Source: Panaeolus papilionaceus
Lineage: Eukaryota; Basidiomycota; Agaricomycetes; Agaricales
Reading direction: 5' to 3'
Assembly (NCBI GenBank): GCA_015501605.1
Contig: JADNRZ010000003.1
Location: forward strand, 2,108,001 to 2,172,000
DNA length: 64,000 nucleotides
The notes beneath the pieces are model-generated. The model did no database searches, was not told the origin of the DNA, and saw only the letters and a list, made by a program, of their open reading frames with translations. Shown piece after piece: positions 21,330-33,315 of this stretch (positions within the stretch are counted from its first letter, which is position 1; every line of letters begins with the position of its first letter). The position numbers and the translations under genes are program-made.

Positions 21330-22511
21330 ATGTCTAACGTCATTGCCTGCGTTACTGGGTGTCCTAGGACGTTTCATGATGTCTCACATTTGACGAAACA
21401 CAAAGCCACTTGTGAAATCGCAGTTGCCTGGCAGCAGAAAGTTAATCTCGAACGCAAAACTCGTGGCCTCCGCACCTTACTCCCTAAAACTGACCTTCGC
21501 AGACAACAGTCACGGAAGATGCGGTTGCAAATGCAGGTAATTAATTTCTTGTTTGTTGAAGCTGAAATTATGACGACGGAAACTTATCCATCATTGCTTG
21601 GGGTTTAGATCGCTAAACAAGATTCACGTTCGAATTCCATCCCCGTCGCCTCTTCCAGTACTGTGACCCTGCTGCAGGACTTGCCACCAAGCGCCAGCGG
21701 AACTGATATGGACATGGATATACCGAATGACCCTGCCTCGTTCCATAATCATGGGGTTCCAGACACTACACCGCCCCCCCCTCCCCCAGTCCCCCAAACA
21801 GAGCCGCCACCACGACTCTCGCGTTCTGGTCGACCATGCCGTGAAGTTCAACTACCTCGCCGCTTTCGGGATTACCTACCGGAGTCTGCCACTTCGTTCC
21901 TCGAGGCGGACGAGCCAGGACCAATCAGACGAGTTTTATTGATTGTTCGAGATCGCCTGGTCACTTCTCTGAACAGTTTCGGCGTATGGCGGGATTACCC
22001 AAATAAACCCAGTGCGGATCCAGACTCCCTTTTATCCTCAGCAGATTTGGCAAATCATGCCAAGTCCTCCACCCGCACCACTATGGACACCAGCCCAGAT
22101 TTCTGGCCTTTTAAGAACAGCACCATTCATTCCGTTATGAAATGGCTGAATAATGGACACGTTGCAAAATCAGAGTCAGAAGTAACAAAATTTGTCCGCG
22201 ATGTAATTCTTTCTCCGACTTTTCGCGTTCACGATCTGGTGGGGTTTGATGCCCATCAGGAAAGCCAACGTCTTGATGGAGAGATCTCCCAATCCCAGCT
22301 TCACAGCCAATTCACTGAGCAGTCTGTCGACATAGCTATTCCCTCCGGACAACCAAACAAGGAACCTGTTGTCCTCAGCGTACCTGGATTCCTCCATCGG
22401 AGCATATTGGTTGTTATCAAGGAGGCGTTCACAGGTCCCCTTTCCCATCTCCTTCATTATTCTCCATTCAAGCTTTTCCACAAGAACCCTGATACTGGTC
22501 GAGATGAACGA
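21330..22511 (+). pseudogene. Plavaka-type transposon protein, C-terminus lost at a retroelement junction
   Basis: Exon 1 (21330-21536) encodes a C2H2 finger (CVTGCPRTFHDVSHLTKH), and exon 2 starts at 21609. A proline-rich linker with RSGRPCREVQLPRRFRDYLP, the segment FWPFKNSTIHSVMKWLNN and the stretch HYSPFKLFHKNPDTGRDER are characteristic of Plavaka-type proteins of basidiomycetes. These proteins normally continue for several hundred residues after this last motif. Here the sequence changes into the LTR of gypsy element 2 right after it (22512), and the missing part is not found on the far side of that element. The gene is therefore truncated and cannot make a complete transposase. Confidence 0.85.
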
Positions 22512-23067
22512 TGTTACGGTAGCCCGACGGGCGCTTGCGGTTAAGGCCTTTGGACTAGTCGGAGTCGGTTCGGTCGTGCGATAGGATTCGAGTATCGTTC
22601 TAAGAATGCCACTGCGTACGCACGCTACGCTGGTATTGTCTTAGAAGAGAGCGAGAAGAGTAAGATCGTCGTAGAAGTTGTTGTTCTATTCGAAGTTAAA
22701 GAACTAGCTAAAGAACAAGGGTATAAACTACGGTGTTTATATAGATATCTAGCGAGGCTGTGTGTGTAAATGTCGAGTAGATAAGGTGAGAGATATATGA
22801 GTCACAAGTATGGTCCGCAGTAGGAATGAGTCATAAATGTGAGAGAGATGAGTAAGAAGGTGAGTCATAGATAGGAAAATGAAGTGGAGCGACAGCGGAA
22901 ATGAAGGTGGAGTGGGAGTCAGAGATAGGAGGGAAAGGTGGGGCTCCGGAGATAGGAAATAGACGAAATATAAGTACAAAGAGAGATGATAGTACACGAA
23001 GATAAGATGAAGATAGAAAAGAGTCGACGTAACAGAGAAGATGAAGAGGAAAAGAGTCGACGTAACA
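22512..23067 (-). repeat. 3' LTR of gypsy element 2
   Basis: 556 bases, TGTTACG...CGTAACA. Near its right end the word AAAAGAGTCGACGTAACA occurs twice, 37 bases apart, unlike the other LTR. A short purine tract (GGGGGTAA on the minus strand) lies beside it. Confidence 0.9.
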
Positions 23068-23098
23068 TTACCCCCGTATTAAGACTGATTGACCTCAA

Positions 23099-24340
23099 TC
23101 AGGTGTTGATGTTGTGGATGGCTTCGTCGCACATGTCGTCGTCGTAGTCATAGAAGTCATCGCGCCATGAGCCGTCGTTGTTGGTGGATGATCTGGGCTG
23201 CCATTCTCCTCGTTCTCTCGATTCTCTGTCGATTCGATCCCAGGGGCGGAGTTTGGTCCATGGATTTGAAGGAGAGTTTCGATTGGAGGAGGCTTTCCTT
23301 TTTCCTTTCTTGTTCTTGATGATAGGACCAGGGCAGGAGTTAAGGCGGTGACCAGGTGCTTCCTTTCTGCAGTTCCAACAGATGAAGTCGGGACAGTCTG
23401 TTATGAAATGATCAGGAACCGGACATTTTAAGCAGAGTTGGGTGCCCTGTTTTAAGAGAGTGACGAGGTTACTGGTGGCGACGGGGTCAAGGTTTTTGAA
23501 TAGATTTTTAGGGTCGCGAGATGCGAGTTCCGGTAGAGTTGGTAGTTGGGGAATGGGAAATGAGTAGTCGTAGGAGGGGTTTTTATTGTGTTTGAAGGTG
23601 TAGTTGTCGTTGGGTTCGTGACCAGCGTATTTCTTCCTTTGCTCGACGATGAGTTCCATGAGACGATTCCTGCAGTCTGGGTCGTTGAAATGTTGTTGGC
23701 AGAAGGCCTCGAACTGGCCACATCCAACGTCCCAGTTGTCAGTGGCTTTCCTGCGGAGGTTGTCGCATATTGCCATTAACTTGAGGATCTGTTTCTTGAT
23801 TTCGTTGACGTTGTTGTCCATGAAACGAAAGTGGGGCAAGTGATGATCGGAGAACGGGAGTTTCCACGCTAGGAGGTCGTAGTCTTCTTTGGTACGGAAG
23901 ATGTCGACGAACTCTTCGAAGCTGATGGTGGTGCGGTCGTGAGCGGAGCCAGGGGCAACGGAGGGTGTTTCCCATCCTTTAGCTTGATAGAGGATGTTGG
24001 TGAGCTCGGGGTCGTTACCATTGACAATGGTGTTCTCGTGGGCTTGAACGAGAGTGTTGAGGACGTCGTTGAGACTTTGAATCTCGGGGATTTTGGATGA
24101 AGAGGCTTCACGTCGATTGGCTTCTTCTTCAAGGAGGCGTCCTCGTTGTTTGGCTTCGGCGATAAGGGTTTTGGTGCGAGCAATGAATTCTTCATTGGAC
24201 ATTGATTGGGGAAAAACTGGAGAAGCGACAGTGGGAGGGTCCGAGAAGGAACCTTGAGCTGGAGAGTGGATTCGAACGGATTTGGGGGCGGACGAGAAAG
24301 AGGAAGAGGATGAGGATTTGAGAGCGGAGGTGGTAGTCAT
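23099..24340 (-). CDS. additional 3' open frame of gypsy element 2, two CCHC-like knuckles
   Basis: 413 codons from the ATG at 24340, 40 bases downstream of the pol stop, to 23099, just before the 3' LTR. The N-terminus is serine-rich and leads into a charged coiled-coil (FIARTKTLIAEAKQRGRLLE), then a helical body. The C-terminal third has two zinc-knuckle-like arrays, CLKCPVPDHFITDC (C-x2-C-x4-H-x4-C) and CWNCRKEAPGHRLNSC (C-x2-C-x6-H-x4-C), and an Arg/Asp-rich tail. This looks like a second gag-like nucleic-acid-binding protein at the place where some gypsy elements carry an env gene; there is no signal peptide or membrane helix. The frame is intact although gag and pol are damaged. Function is inferred from the knuckles only. 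Confidence 0.75.
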   Translation of the reverse strand: MTTTSALKSSSSSSFSSAPKSVRIHSPAQGSFSDPPTVASPVFPQSMSNEEFIARTKTLIAEAKQRGRLLEEEANRREASSSKIPEIQSLNDVLNTLVQAHENTIVNGNDPELTNILYQAKGWETPSVAPGSAHDRTTISFEEFVDIFRTKEDYDLLAWKLPFSDHHLPHFRFMDNNVNEIKKQILKLMAICDNLRRKATDNWDVGCGQFEAFCQQHFNDPDCRNRLMELIVEQRKKYAGHEPNDNYTFKHNKNPSYDYSFPIPQLPTLPELASRDPKNLFKNLDPVATSNLVTLLKQGTQLCLKCPVPDHFITDCPDFICWNCRKEAPGHRLNSCPGPIIKNKKGKRKASSNRNSPSNPWTKLRPWDRIDRESRERGEWQPRSSTNNDGSWRDDFYDYDDDMCDEAIHNINT

Positions 24341-24380
24341 GTTGTTTGTAGAGAAGTAGTTGTTGGTTGAACTGGGGAAT

Positions 24381-27300
24381 CTAGGTAAGTTTGTGACGCT
24401 TCTTATAAGGTAGGAGAATGTCAGGGGCATTGGCAAGGTGAGATTCTGGTTCCCATGAATTGTGGAACGGTGTGAAACCTTTCCATGAAACGAAGTATTC
24501 TCTGTTGTTCCGCTTCCCACGGTGTTTGTGAATTCGGTCGAGTTCGTATTCTTCTTCTCCGCCAATGATGTCCGGTGGCGGTTGGGGGAAGTTTGGTCCA
24601 TGTTCGGGTGTTTCAGAATATTCGGAGAGAAGAGTGGCGTGGAATACGTCGTGGATCTTCCAATAGTTTGGGAGCTTGAGGCGGTACGTGACAGGTCCCA
24701 GAACTTCGGTAATTGGAAAGGGTCCTTCTCTCTTTGTTGAGATCTTCTTATTGTGCCCGAGTTTCAGGTTTCGGGAGTCTAGCCAGACTAGGTCTCCTTT
24801 CTTGAATGGCGTGAACGGGTTCTTGCTGAAGTTGATCATTCTATTTCTGGCAAACGTGTGAGCGGCGATAGCTTCCTGTCGGATTTTGAGGAGAGAGGCG
24901 AGCTTCTTGTCCACAGAAGGGTAGACCGTGTGTTCGAAGGCCAGAGGGATCTGTGTAGGACTCGTTCCTAGCATAAGTTCGAAAGGGGAATGAGCGCGGT
25001 CAGAGTGTCGTCGGTTGTTATGAGTGAATTCAAGGGTGGGGAGTGCATCTGGCCAAGATTCGGGGTTTGTGATACAATAGATGGAGAGGTATACTTCGAT
25101 TTCTTGGTTGAAACGTTCTGTGGTGCCGTCTGTCTGGGGGTGATATGCTGTGGAAAGTTTGGATTCGACGTTGAGGAGTCTGAGAAGTTCTTTGAAGGCG
25201 TGGGCTGCGAATCTGGGGTCTCGATCTGAAGTGATGGAGTCTGGGAGTCCAAATCTTTTGTAAAGGTTATCGAGTAAAAGTTTGGCTGTGCCTTCAGCGG
25301 TGATCGTTTTGGAACAAGGAATGAGAATTACCCCCTTCGTAAGGCCGTGGTCCACCACGGATAGAATAGAGTCGTATCCGAGGGATGGCGGTAGGTCGGT
25401 GATTAGGTCCATTGACGTCTGGGCGAAGGGTTTTAATGATTCTGGAGCGGGGATCGGCATCAAGGTGGGTCGTGCGGGGTTCCGATTGATCTTGAACTGT
25501 TGGCAGGTGGAGCATCCTTTGACGTAGGCGGAGATAAATCGACGCATACCAGGCCACCAATATGACGTGGCGACGGCATTGTAAGTTTCGATTTGGCCAG
25601 GATGTCCAGCAGTGACGGGATCGTGGAAGTGCATGACGATGGATTTTCTAAGTTCTTGGTCATTCGGGACGTAGACCTTGTCTTTGTAGAAGAGGAGTTT
25701 CCCGTGGTCTCCTTCTTCGAAGGACCAATCGTTGATCGAGGTGCCAGAGGTGACATTGGTATTCTTCAACAGTGTTTCTAGAGCTTCCATGGCGTTCTTG
25801 TCGAGGGGTTGTGCTTCAGTGATTTGCTTCTGGAGTTCAGTGTCGATAAGGTTGATAAACAGGGTTTCTGGGAGCATAGTGATGTCGGTGTTTTCTTCGT
25901 TTTCTCCTTCTGGAATAAGGTCGGGTCGTCGTGAGAGCGCGTCGGATTGGATCATTTTATGGCCGGGCATGTGTTCGAGTTTGATGTCGTATTCAGAGAG
26001 GATAAGGAACCATCTTGCTTGTCGCCGGTTAAGGTTCTGGGGGGAACGCCAGTATGTGAGGTTCTTGTGGTCGGAGTGTACAACAGTCATGTGAGGGGAT
26101 CCCAGGATGTAATGCTTCCATTCTTCGAGCGCTCGGATAACTCCAAGGAGTTCTCGGTCGAAGACTTGGTAGTTCTGTTCGGCTGGAGAGAAAGAACGAG
26201 AGAGGAAACATACGGGGTGTCGTTTTCCGTTGCTGTCAGTTTGGGTGAGAACAGCTCCATAAGCATATTGGGATGCGTCAGCCTCGATTTGAAATGGTCG
26301 GTTCTGATCGGGCATCGCGAGGACTGGTTCTTTACTGAATCGGTCTTTGAGGTTGTCGAATGCGGTCTGGTGAGTTTCTGTCCAGATGAAAGGTCGGTCT
26401 TTTCGGAGTAAGTCGTTCAGGGGTCTAGCGAGATCGGAGTAGTGTCGGATGAATTTTCGGTAGAAGTTGCCAAAGCCTAGGAACGACCGGACTTGTTTGA
26501 GGGTCTTTGGGGTCGGCCAGTCTTTAATACCGGAGATCTTGGCGGGGTCCATGGAGATCTTGTTGTGTTCGATGATAAATCCTAGGTAGGCGATCTTGGT
26601 TTTGTTGAATTCGCATTTTTCGGGTTTCAAGTAGAGGTCGTTTTCTTTCATGATCTGGAGTACTTCTTTGGTGTATTTTTCGAGGTCCTGTTCGTTTGTG
26701 GCATAGATCAAGATGTCGTCCATGTAGATGATGATATAACCGTTTTCGACTTGTCGGATGAAGATATTGTCCATCATTGATTGGAAGGTCGCTGGGGAGT
26801 TGCAAAGGCCGAAGAACATAACAAGGGGTTCAAAGAGTCCGTACTTGGTCTTGAAGGCCGCCTTCCATTCATCTCCTTCCTTGATTCGGATATTGTTGTA
26901 GCCCCATCGAACGTCAAGTTTAGTGAAATATTTGGCGTCTCGGAGTTTATCCATAAGGTCGGTGACAAGGGGGAGAGGGTAGGCGTTTTTAATGGTTCCT
27001 TCGTTCAAATGTCGGTAGTCTTGGCATGGGCGTAGTTTGCCATCCTTCTTCGCAACATAGAAAAATCCTGCGGCTTCAGGGGATTCGCTATGTCGGATGG
27101 TTCCCTTGGCAAGGTGTTCATCGAGGAACTGTTTGGTGACATCGTCCTGTTCTCGGTTGAGGGAGTAAACTTTGGCGGATTTGTGGACAAAATCAGGTTT
27201 GAGCTTGATCTCGTGATCCCAGGGTTTGTGCGCTGGTAAGGTCGAAGAGGCTTCTTCACTGAAAACGGAAATCCAAGGTGGTATTCTGGTGGAACGATCT

Positions 27301-28003
27301 TGGTCGGGTCGGTTTCGTCGGTTTTCTTGTCAAATTTCTGAGCAAAGGCTTGGGAATGTGTCAGAGTTGTGTCGATCCAGATTTCTTTGGTTTCTTCTGT
27401 CGGTTCCCCTTCCATAAAGGAGATGATCAGGTCGTCGGTCGTAAGTCGGTCTGGTCTGGTCAGGGTCGTGTTCTTTCCAAGCATCTTCTTAACGTGGAGT
27501 TCTAGTTGAGAGATGGTTCGTTCTTCAATGATAATCGAGTCGGTTGGGTACCAGTCGGGAATCGGGTTCTTCGTGCTATTCAAGCGTTCTTCTCTGTCGG
27601 TTCGTCCTTAATAGTTGGGGTGCGCCAGTTTTAGGGAGGCATTCTTCCAGTCGATCTCGGGGTTCGTATCCTGCAACCAGGGCAGTCCCAAGATAATCTT
27701 CTGATTTCCTAACCCAGTTACTAGGAAATCGGTCTTCTTGATCTTGTCGTAGATCTTCAGGTTCAGAGTCGTTCGGTGGGTAATTGTACCCTTCTTGTTC
27801 GCGGTGCCGTCAACGTTTCGGACTAGGATCAGGGTTCTGAGTGGAGTCAGGGGAAGGTCATGGAGTTTCGCAAATGATTGGTCGATGAATATGCCAGCCG
27901 CTCCAGAGTCAAGGAGGGCTTGAGTATGCAGGGGTTCGGCGGTTCTCAGTTGTTCACACTTGATAGTCACAGGGACAGAAAAAGATTCATTGTGAGCTAT
28001 CAA
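24381..28003 (-). pseudogene. protease-RT-RNase H-integrase-chromodomain polyprotein of gypsy element 2, with one stop and one frameshift
   Basis: Protease (28003-27608) has LLDSGAAGIFID. An in-frame stop at 27609-27607 follows, then the frame continues. Near 27270 the frame shifts by one base (the protein reads ...VPPEYH, then WISVFSEEAS in another frame). From there the frame is open to 24381: RT with YMDDILIYA, RNase H with IEADASQYAYGAVL, the integrase zinc domain (HFHDP...GCSTCQ), core residues in SMDLITDL, TSDRDPRF and DGTTERFNQ, and a chromodomain at the end (REYFVSWKGF ... NSWEPESHL). Chromodomains direct integration to marked chromatin. All catalytic residues are visible, so loss of function is due to the upstream stop and frameshift. 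Confidence 0.88.
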
Positions 28004-29833
28004 AGCGGAACAAACTGATACATAAGGTTTAGACGTCGAGGCGAAAACCTTTTAGGAAAAATCCTGTTCTTGCATTCGGAGGCAAATTCGGCGCGCTGTT
28101 CTTCGTTCAAGTCTTGATAGAAGGTGCGAATGTATTTGGCGAAATCCTTTGGGTTTCTAGTTGGGGTGGAGTCGCGGTTATTGGTGTTCTGGTTCTGGTT
28201 CGTTTTCTTAAGATCGCGATTGGGGCAGAATTTGGAGATATGACCTGGTTGGTGACAGCGGAAGCAGGTGCCGTTCTTCATGTGGTCTGCACGCTCAACT
28301 TCAGTGAGATTGATTTGCTTGGAATTGGCGAATCTGAACCCCATCTGGTTAGAGGTGAAGCGTTTGGCAGGTTTCTTGTCGAATGGGAAAGGAAAAGATT
28401 CCCTCCAACGGGCGTCCACTTCGGCTGCTCGATCCATCCATTCCTTCAGGGTGTAGGGGTTGTATCCATTGTTGCGAATTCTGTCCAAGATTGGTTTCTT
28501 AAGAGAGTCTTGATAGATTCCAATCAGCAAGTCTTCCATCGGTTCAATGTCGTCGTCAGGGTCGGTATGAGGGAAAGCATATCCTGCAGTGATCATGAGG
28601 TTCTTGAAGGCGGTGTTGTGTGACTCGACATTCCCTTCTTGTTGGATGTTTTGAGGTCCTTTCTGGCGTGGTCTTGTCCAAGTCGTGGGGCGAAGTCTTC
28701 ATTGAATTTTTTAAGGAAGTCGTTGAACCTTCCATAGGAAACCGCGGTTCTGTTCTTTGGGCATCGTCAAATTTTCCAGCAAGGAAGCAGCGTTTTCCAG
28801 TCCATCGCCTCTCTTTCTCCCTTCGGTCCTTCAGTGAAGTAAGACAGGATGAAGGCAATCTTTAGATCATCATTGTTGTAGATGTGTCGGTTGATGTGGA
28901 GATAGGATCGGCATTCAGTGATGAAATGTTTGGTCTTTGTGCGATCTCCTGCAAACTTCTCAGGTGCGCCAAAGGTTGACTTCTTTCTTCATGGCGTTTT
29001 TGAATGCTTCTGCAGCTGGGTCATCTTGTGGGCCGTTGCCGGGGCCGGGGTTGCCTGGAGGTCGGGGTCGCCTTGTCTTCATCATCGGTTCCGGGGTTGG
29101 GGTCTCCTTCAGGTGGTCCGGAGAGTCCTCTCTGGGAGCGATCTTGGACAGTTCCCTCAGGTCTCGAAGAAGAGGCAGAGCGGCCTCCTGGAGGGTGAGT
29201 GAGAGTTGCAGTCGCCATGCTGGTAGAGAACGAAGGGATTTCGGTGCTAAAGACTGGAGTTCTGGTGATAGTGTAGTCCAGTTCTTGGGGTTCGTATGGT
29301 TCAATTGGTTGACTGAGGGCAAGGGAGAGTCAAGGGGTTGTTCGGGTTCTTTCAAGGGTTCTTCTGGTGTGCCTGGGATTTCTTCTGGTTCGTTCGTGGG
29401 TTCAGTAGGTTCTGGGGTCTCTGGGGATTCTCTTGGTTCGCTGGCTGATACTGAGGTGTCAAGTTCTTCTTGTTCGTTGGTCTGGGATTCTTGTTCGGTT
29501 TCTGGGAATTCTCTTTGTTCGCTGTGTGATACAGGAGTGTCGAGTTCTTCTTGTTCGTTGGTCTGGGATTCTAGTTCAGTTTCTGGGTCTGGTTCGGAGA
29601 GAGGGTCGTTGGTCTTCTGTTGTTTTTTTTGGATGTTTCTAATTTTCCCCAGGGTTTCTTCTTTCTGAGCGGGAATCGTAATCCTCTGCTGCTAGTTGAT
29701 ACAGGAGAGGTAGCTTGGCTGGAGGTTCCTGATCGAGGTCTGGTGCTGGTGTTCTTCTTCCGGGTTGCCGTTTTGTATGAGAGGTGCCGTCTCGTAAATT
29801 ACGGACGGTGTGCGTTGGGGTAGCTAGTTCTTT
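28000..29833 (-). pseudogene. gag region and leader of gypsy element 2, degenerate
   Basis: The 3' part (28596-28000) keeps a nucleocapsid knuckle CFRCHQPGHISKFC and overlaps the protease frame by four bases. Upstream, capsid-like sequence (FAGDRTKTKHFITECRSYLH) is spread over at least three frames between 28560 and 29000, which shows several small insertions or deletions. Two alternative N-terminal frames are open near 29218 and further upstream. The 29340-29640 part contains an approximately 100-base direct repeat coding for Glu/Pro/Thr-rich sequence. No intact gag can be translated. Confidence 0.75.
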
Positions 29834-30393
29834 TGTTACGGTAGCCCGACGGGCGCTTGCGGTTAAGGCCTTTGGACTAGTCGGAGTCGGTTCGGTCGTG
29901 CGATAGGATTCGAGTATCGTTCTAAGAATGCCACTGCGTACGCACGCTACGCTGGTATTGTCTTAGAAGAGAGCGAGAAGAGTAAGATCGTCGTAGAAGT
30001 TGTTGTTCTATTCGAAGTTAAAGAACTAGCTAAAGAACAAGGGTATAAACTACGGTGTTTATATAGATATCTAGCGAGGCTGTGCGTGTAAATGTCGAGT
30101 AGATAAGGTGAGAGATATATGAGTCACAAGTATGGTCCGCAGTAGGAATGAGTCATAAATGTGAGAGAGATGAGTAAGAAGGTGAGTCATAGATAGGAAA
30201 ATGAAGTGGAGCGACAGCGGGAATGAAGGTGGAGTGGGAGTCAGAGATAGGAGGGAAAGGTGGGGCTCCGGAGATAGGAAATAGACGAAATATAAGTACA
30301 AAGAGAGATGATAGTACACGAAGATAAGATGAAGAGAGATAGTAGTCCAGATAAGATAAAGAGAAGATGAAGAAGAAAAGAGTCGACGTAACA
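29834..30393 (-). repeat. 5' LTR of gypsy element 2
   Basis: 560 bases, TGTTACG...CGTAACA. Compared with the 3' LTR it has a different tail (GAGAGATAGTAGTCCAGATA near 30332), consistent with the two LTRs coming from different copies. Confidence 0.9.
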
Positions 30394-33315
30394 CTGCGGC
30401 ACTGGGCAGTGCGAAGCTTTTCCTCAATACCGGGGAGCTCTGAGACGCAGACGGTTTGGCGATGGGGAAGGGGAATGCGTGACGGTAGCCAGATTTTGTG
30501 CTCCTCTGGTTTCCCGACCTCTCTCTGGTATAGAGGGAGCCCTGGTAGATAAATGGGAAGATGCTGCTCCCAGTGCCGAATTCTTGAGGCAAGTTGATTT
30601 CTCTGTTCAATTAGACCCCCGCCTGCGAAGCCGTAGCCTTTGCCACGTCATTCTTTGCAAAACGTTGTAGACGTCGTCTAAAAGCAATGAGGGTTAAGCA
30701 GGTAAAATAGATAAGCCGGTGAAGGGACTTACTGAGATTCCTCGACCTCTAATGCGGTTTTAACAAATACATCAGGGCTTATGGCCTTGTATGGTGCGCT
30801 GCCCCCCTTGAGACGCTCCTGCTCATCCATTGCCAACTCCCTCCTAGCCTCTGCCTCCGTCAATCCTGATTAACATGAATTAGTGCTGCTCGTAAAAAAT
30901 ATATATAGAAAGGGACAAACCGCTATCGTCCGCTTCATACGGACAGGCCTTCACCTTTGGAATGGACGGGTCGTTGTCGTACTCCACGCATAGCGCTTCC
31001 CACTTATCCACCAGGCCCTTTCCAATTGCTTCAGAGAGACCCCGATGCGCCTCTACCTGGATGTTGCGGTTCGCGAGAGCAGCCCTGTATTTACGAAGAA
31101 GGGTGGGGCCCATAGAGGTGTACTTCATCCAGTTCCAATGGCTGAAGTGGCTATCCAGCACGACGTGGCGTGTCCCCACCCCTGCGACTGTGTGGAGGTA
31201 CCGATGGGGTTATGGAAACCCCAGACGCGCTCAGGGGTTTCCATGTCGGAGAGACCAGCACCGACGATGTAGTTGAGGGAATACACCTGGTGATTTTCTG
31301 TCATGTGCATGGGCTCATGCAGCTTGGGAACGGCGGGGATGAGAGTGGTGTTGGGGGAAATGGCGAAAGCTGGGGGCCAGTCATCAGCGGACATTCGCTT
31401 GTCTAGGTTTTTAAACCATTGGCAGGCTATGTCGTAGCTGATGAGTACAACGGGGTGCTCCTTGAAGTCCTGGAGCGCCGATCCAAAGATAAAATCCATA
31501 TTGGAATACCTGAATGGGGATTAGACGTGGTTATGCAAGCTAGGTATTATTGCTACACACCGTTCACCCTTTTGAAGATTCCCTATGGCCTGCAGTAGAA
31601 CCATCTCAGACCTCCCACAAATCGCCCCTCCCACACCCGTATAGCGCAAACCCTTGGAAAACCGTGTATTGGCCTGAACAATGGCCTGGAACCCAACGCA
31701 GGAGCTAACCTGTTCCGATATATAGATGAGCTATAGGAGGGACTGAAAAGAGAATTTGTATACGCACGTCTGCATCATTCGTGTGAGCTGCGACGAACTT
31801 CTCATAATCCTCGCGACCAATCATGTAGGCCCAGCCAACACCTAGCCCCGGGTCTTGGTCATAGTTTGATACAAGTTGATTCTTCAGGCGAAAATTAGCG
31901 TCCATTGCAATGAATGGTGTGTAGAGGTACCTTGGCGGCGGCGTGAGTGGAGGCAACGGGGAGAGGGCAAGGACCTACCTGGAATCCTGATGCACATGCC
32001 TCCAACCCTCTGGTAGATTTATGCCTGGATGTGGACACGATGGGCACTTCAGTCCCAACTCCCCCGGCTTGGTCTGGTCGGGACCCCCGGGGTCATGGGC
32101 GTGTCCTGCCCATTTCAGCAGCATGAGATGCCGCCATTGTAGCGACATTCTGAAAGCTCTCTGTAGCGAGATCGAAAGGGCTTTAGGCTAGTGTTGTCCG
32201 TGAGCTTGACGAGCCCATTGTAGAAGTCGTACAGGGCGGATTTGGTGGTGAGTGATAGCTTGTGGAGGTGGTTGAGAAGCTCGAAGGTAGCGCAGGTTTT
32301 GATGACCAGTTGGGATGCAGGGTAGAGACGACGACGGAGGAGTTGGATATGGCGCGGTTCACCCCAACCACAGCTGCAGTACTGTAGGTTGACCTCATGT
32401 ATTCCATTGGTGTGAAGGACGAGTAGTGATTGGTGACAGGGGGAGGGGGAGGTGCAGTACATGCTGGCGTGATTCACGTGATCTTCAGCCCCAAAGAGGC
32501 CAATGTCACGGTTCAAAATGCCATCCATTCCAATGCTAAGCAAGCGGGTTAGTTTTAACCCAAGAAATTTGTAAGTGTAGGAGAAAATACCTGGATTCGG
32601 TGGAATGGTAGACGCTTGTGTTGCCGCACACAGCACTGCTTGCATGTCAGATCAGGCAGAAAGCATTCGGATTGGCACCTATATTCCGCAGGTCCTGGTT
32701 CGGCCTTCTTCATGGCAACACAGTCAGGGCATGAGTTGGTCTTGATGAAGTCGCCCTGTCCTGCAAACCGCAGGATTTCATCCAGATACGTGCTTCGTCG
32801 TAGATCCCTCCATACCACGTTAGGGCGTTTCTGAGGCGGAGATGAGCACTCTATGACACACAGAACATAAGATTATGAGAAAAACGTACCGAAACCTGGG
32901 ACCTTTTCTTGGTCTTCCTTTTTAACGGCTTAGCTGGTAGTAACACCCTATCCCTACAAGCACAACGCTTGAGTGCCGCTTCAAAGAGAGACCCGTTGGG
33001 ATCCAACGCAAAGTTGTCATCCTCAGGGGGCTCCCAGTCGGTTGCTCCCTTCCATGCTGTGTAAGATGGTATTGTAAAGGTGAAATTCTTGTTAGGTGCC
33101 TGGTACGACCCTCCTGCTCCCTGTTTGAAGGTATGGGCCTCGTGTGAGGTTGCGGTAAGGAGGGCATCGTCTCCGAAAGGAATATGAATACGGCGAGAGC
33201 CGCCTTCATTGGCTGAGCGGGTGTAGGAGTTTTCTGTGAGACGAGCTTGACATAGAGACGGTGGAGAGCTGATGTTGAGCGATGGGTGTTTCAGCGATGG
33301 TGATGAACGATTCAT
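30394..33315 (-). pseudogene. KDZ transposase with CxC2 cluster (KDZ1), truncated and frameshifted
   Basis: The ATG is at 33315. The N-terminal exon runs to about 32890, followed by the CxC2 cysteine cluster (SCPDC ... YRCQSECF ... CKQCC ... RLPFHRIQ, to about 32593), then the conserved linker (LLKWAGHAHD, CPSCPHPGINLPEGWR) and the KDZ core with MDANFRLKNQ and ISYDIACQWF carrying catalytic acidic residues. Frame changes not explained by introns occur near 32505, 32160, 31178 and 30615, two of them in G runs. At 30393 the gene stops at EEKLRTAQC where gypsy element 2 begins; the usual C-terminal 150 or so residues are absent. KDZ transposases move large DNA elements in fungi; this copy is dead. 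It is divergent from the TET/JBP gene at 33795. Confidence 0.88.

Larger units (their letters stand above)
22512..30393 (-). mobile_element. Ty3/gypsy chromodomain retrotransposon 2, degenerate, at a rearrangement junction
   Basis: Minus-strand element with LTRs 22512-23067 (556 bases) and 29834-30393 (560 bases), both TGTTACG...CGTAACA. The LTRs agree over most of their length but their last 60 bases differ by several changes. No target duplication is present: AACGA lies on one side and CTGCG on the other. The left flank is a Plavaka gene and the right flank a KDZ gene, each cut off. Internally there is degenerate gag, protease, a long pol with C-terminal chromodomain, and an extra open frame between pol and the 3' LTR. 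Gag has several frame changes and pol has one in-frame stop and one frameshift, so it is not autonomous. Confidence 0.92.

Noticed and set aside
22507..30398. Target duplication for gypsy element 2
   Set aside because: The flanking five bases (AACGA and CTGCG) do not match at any offset tried; reported instead as a rearrangement junction.
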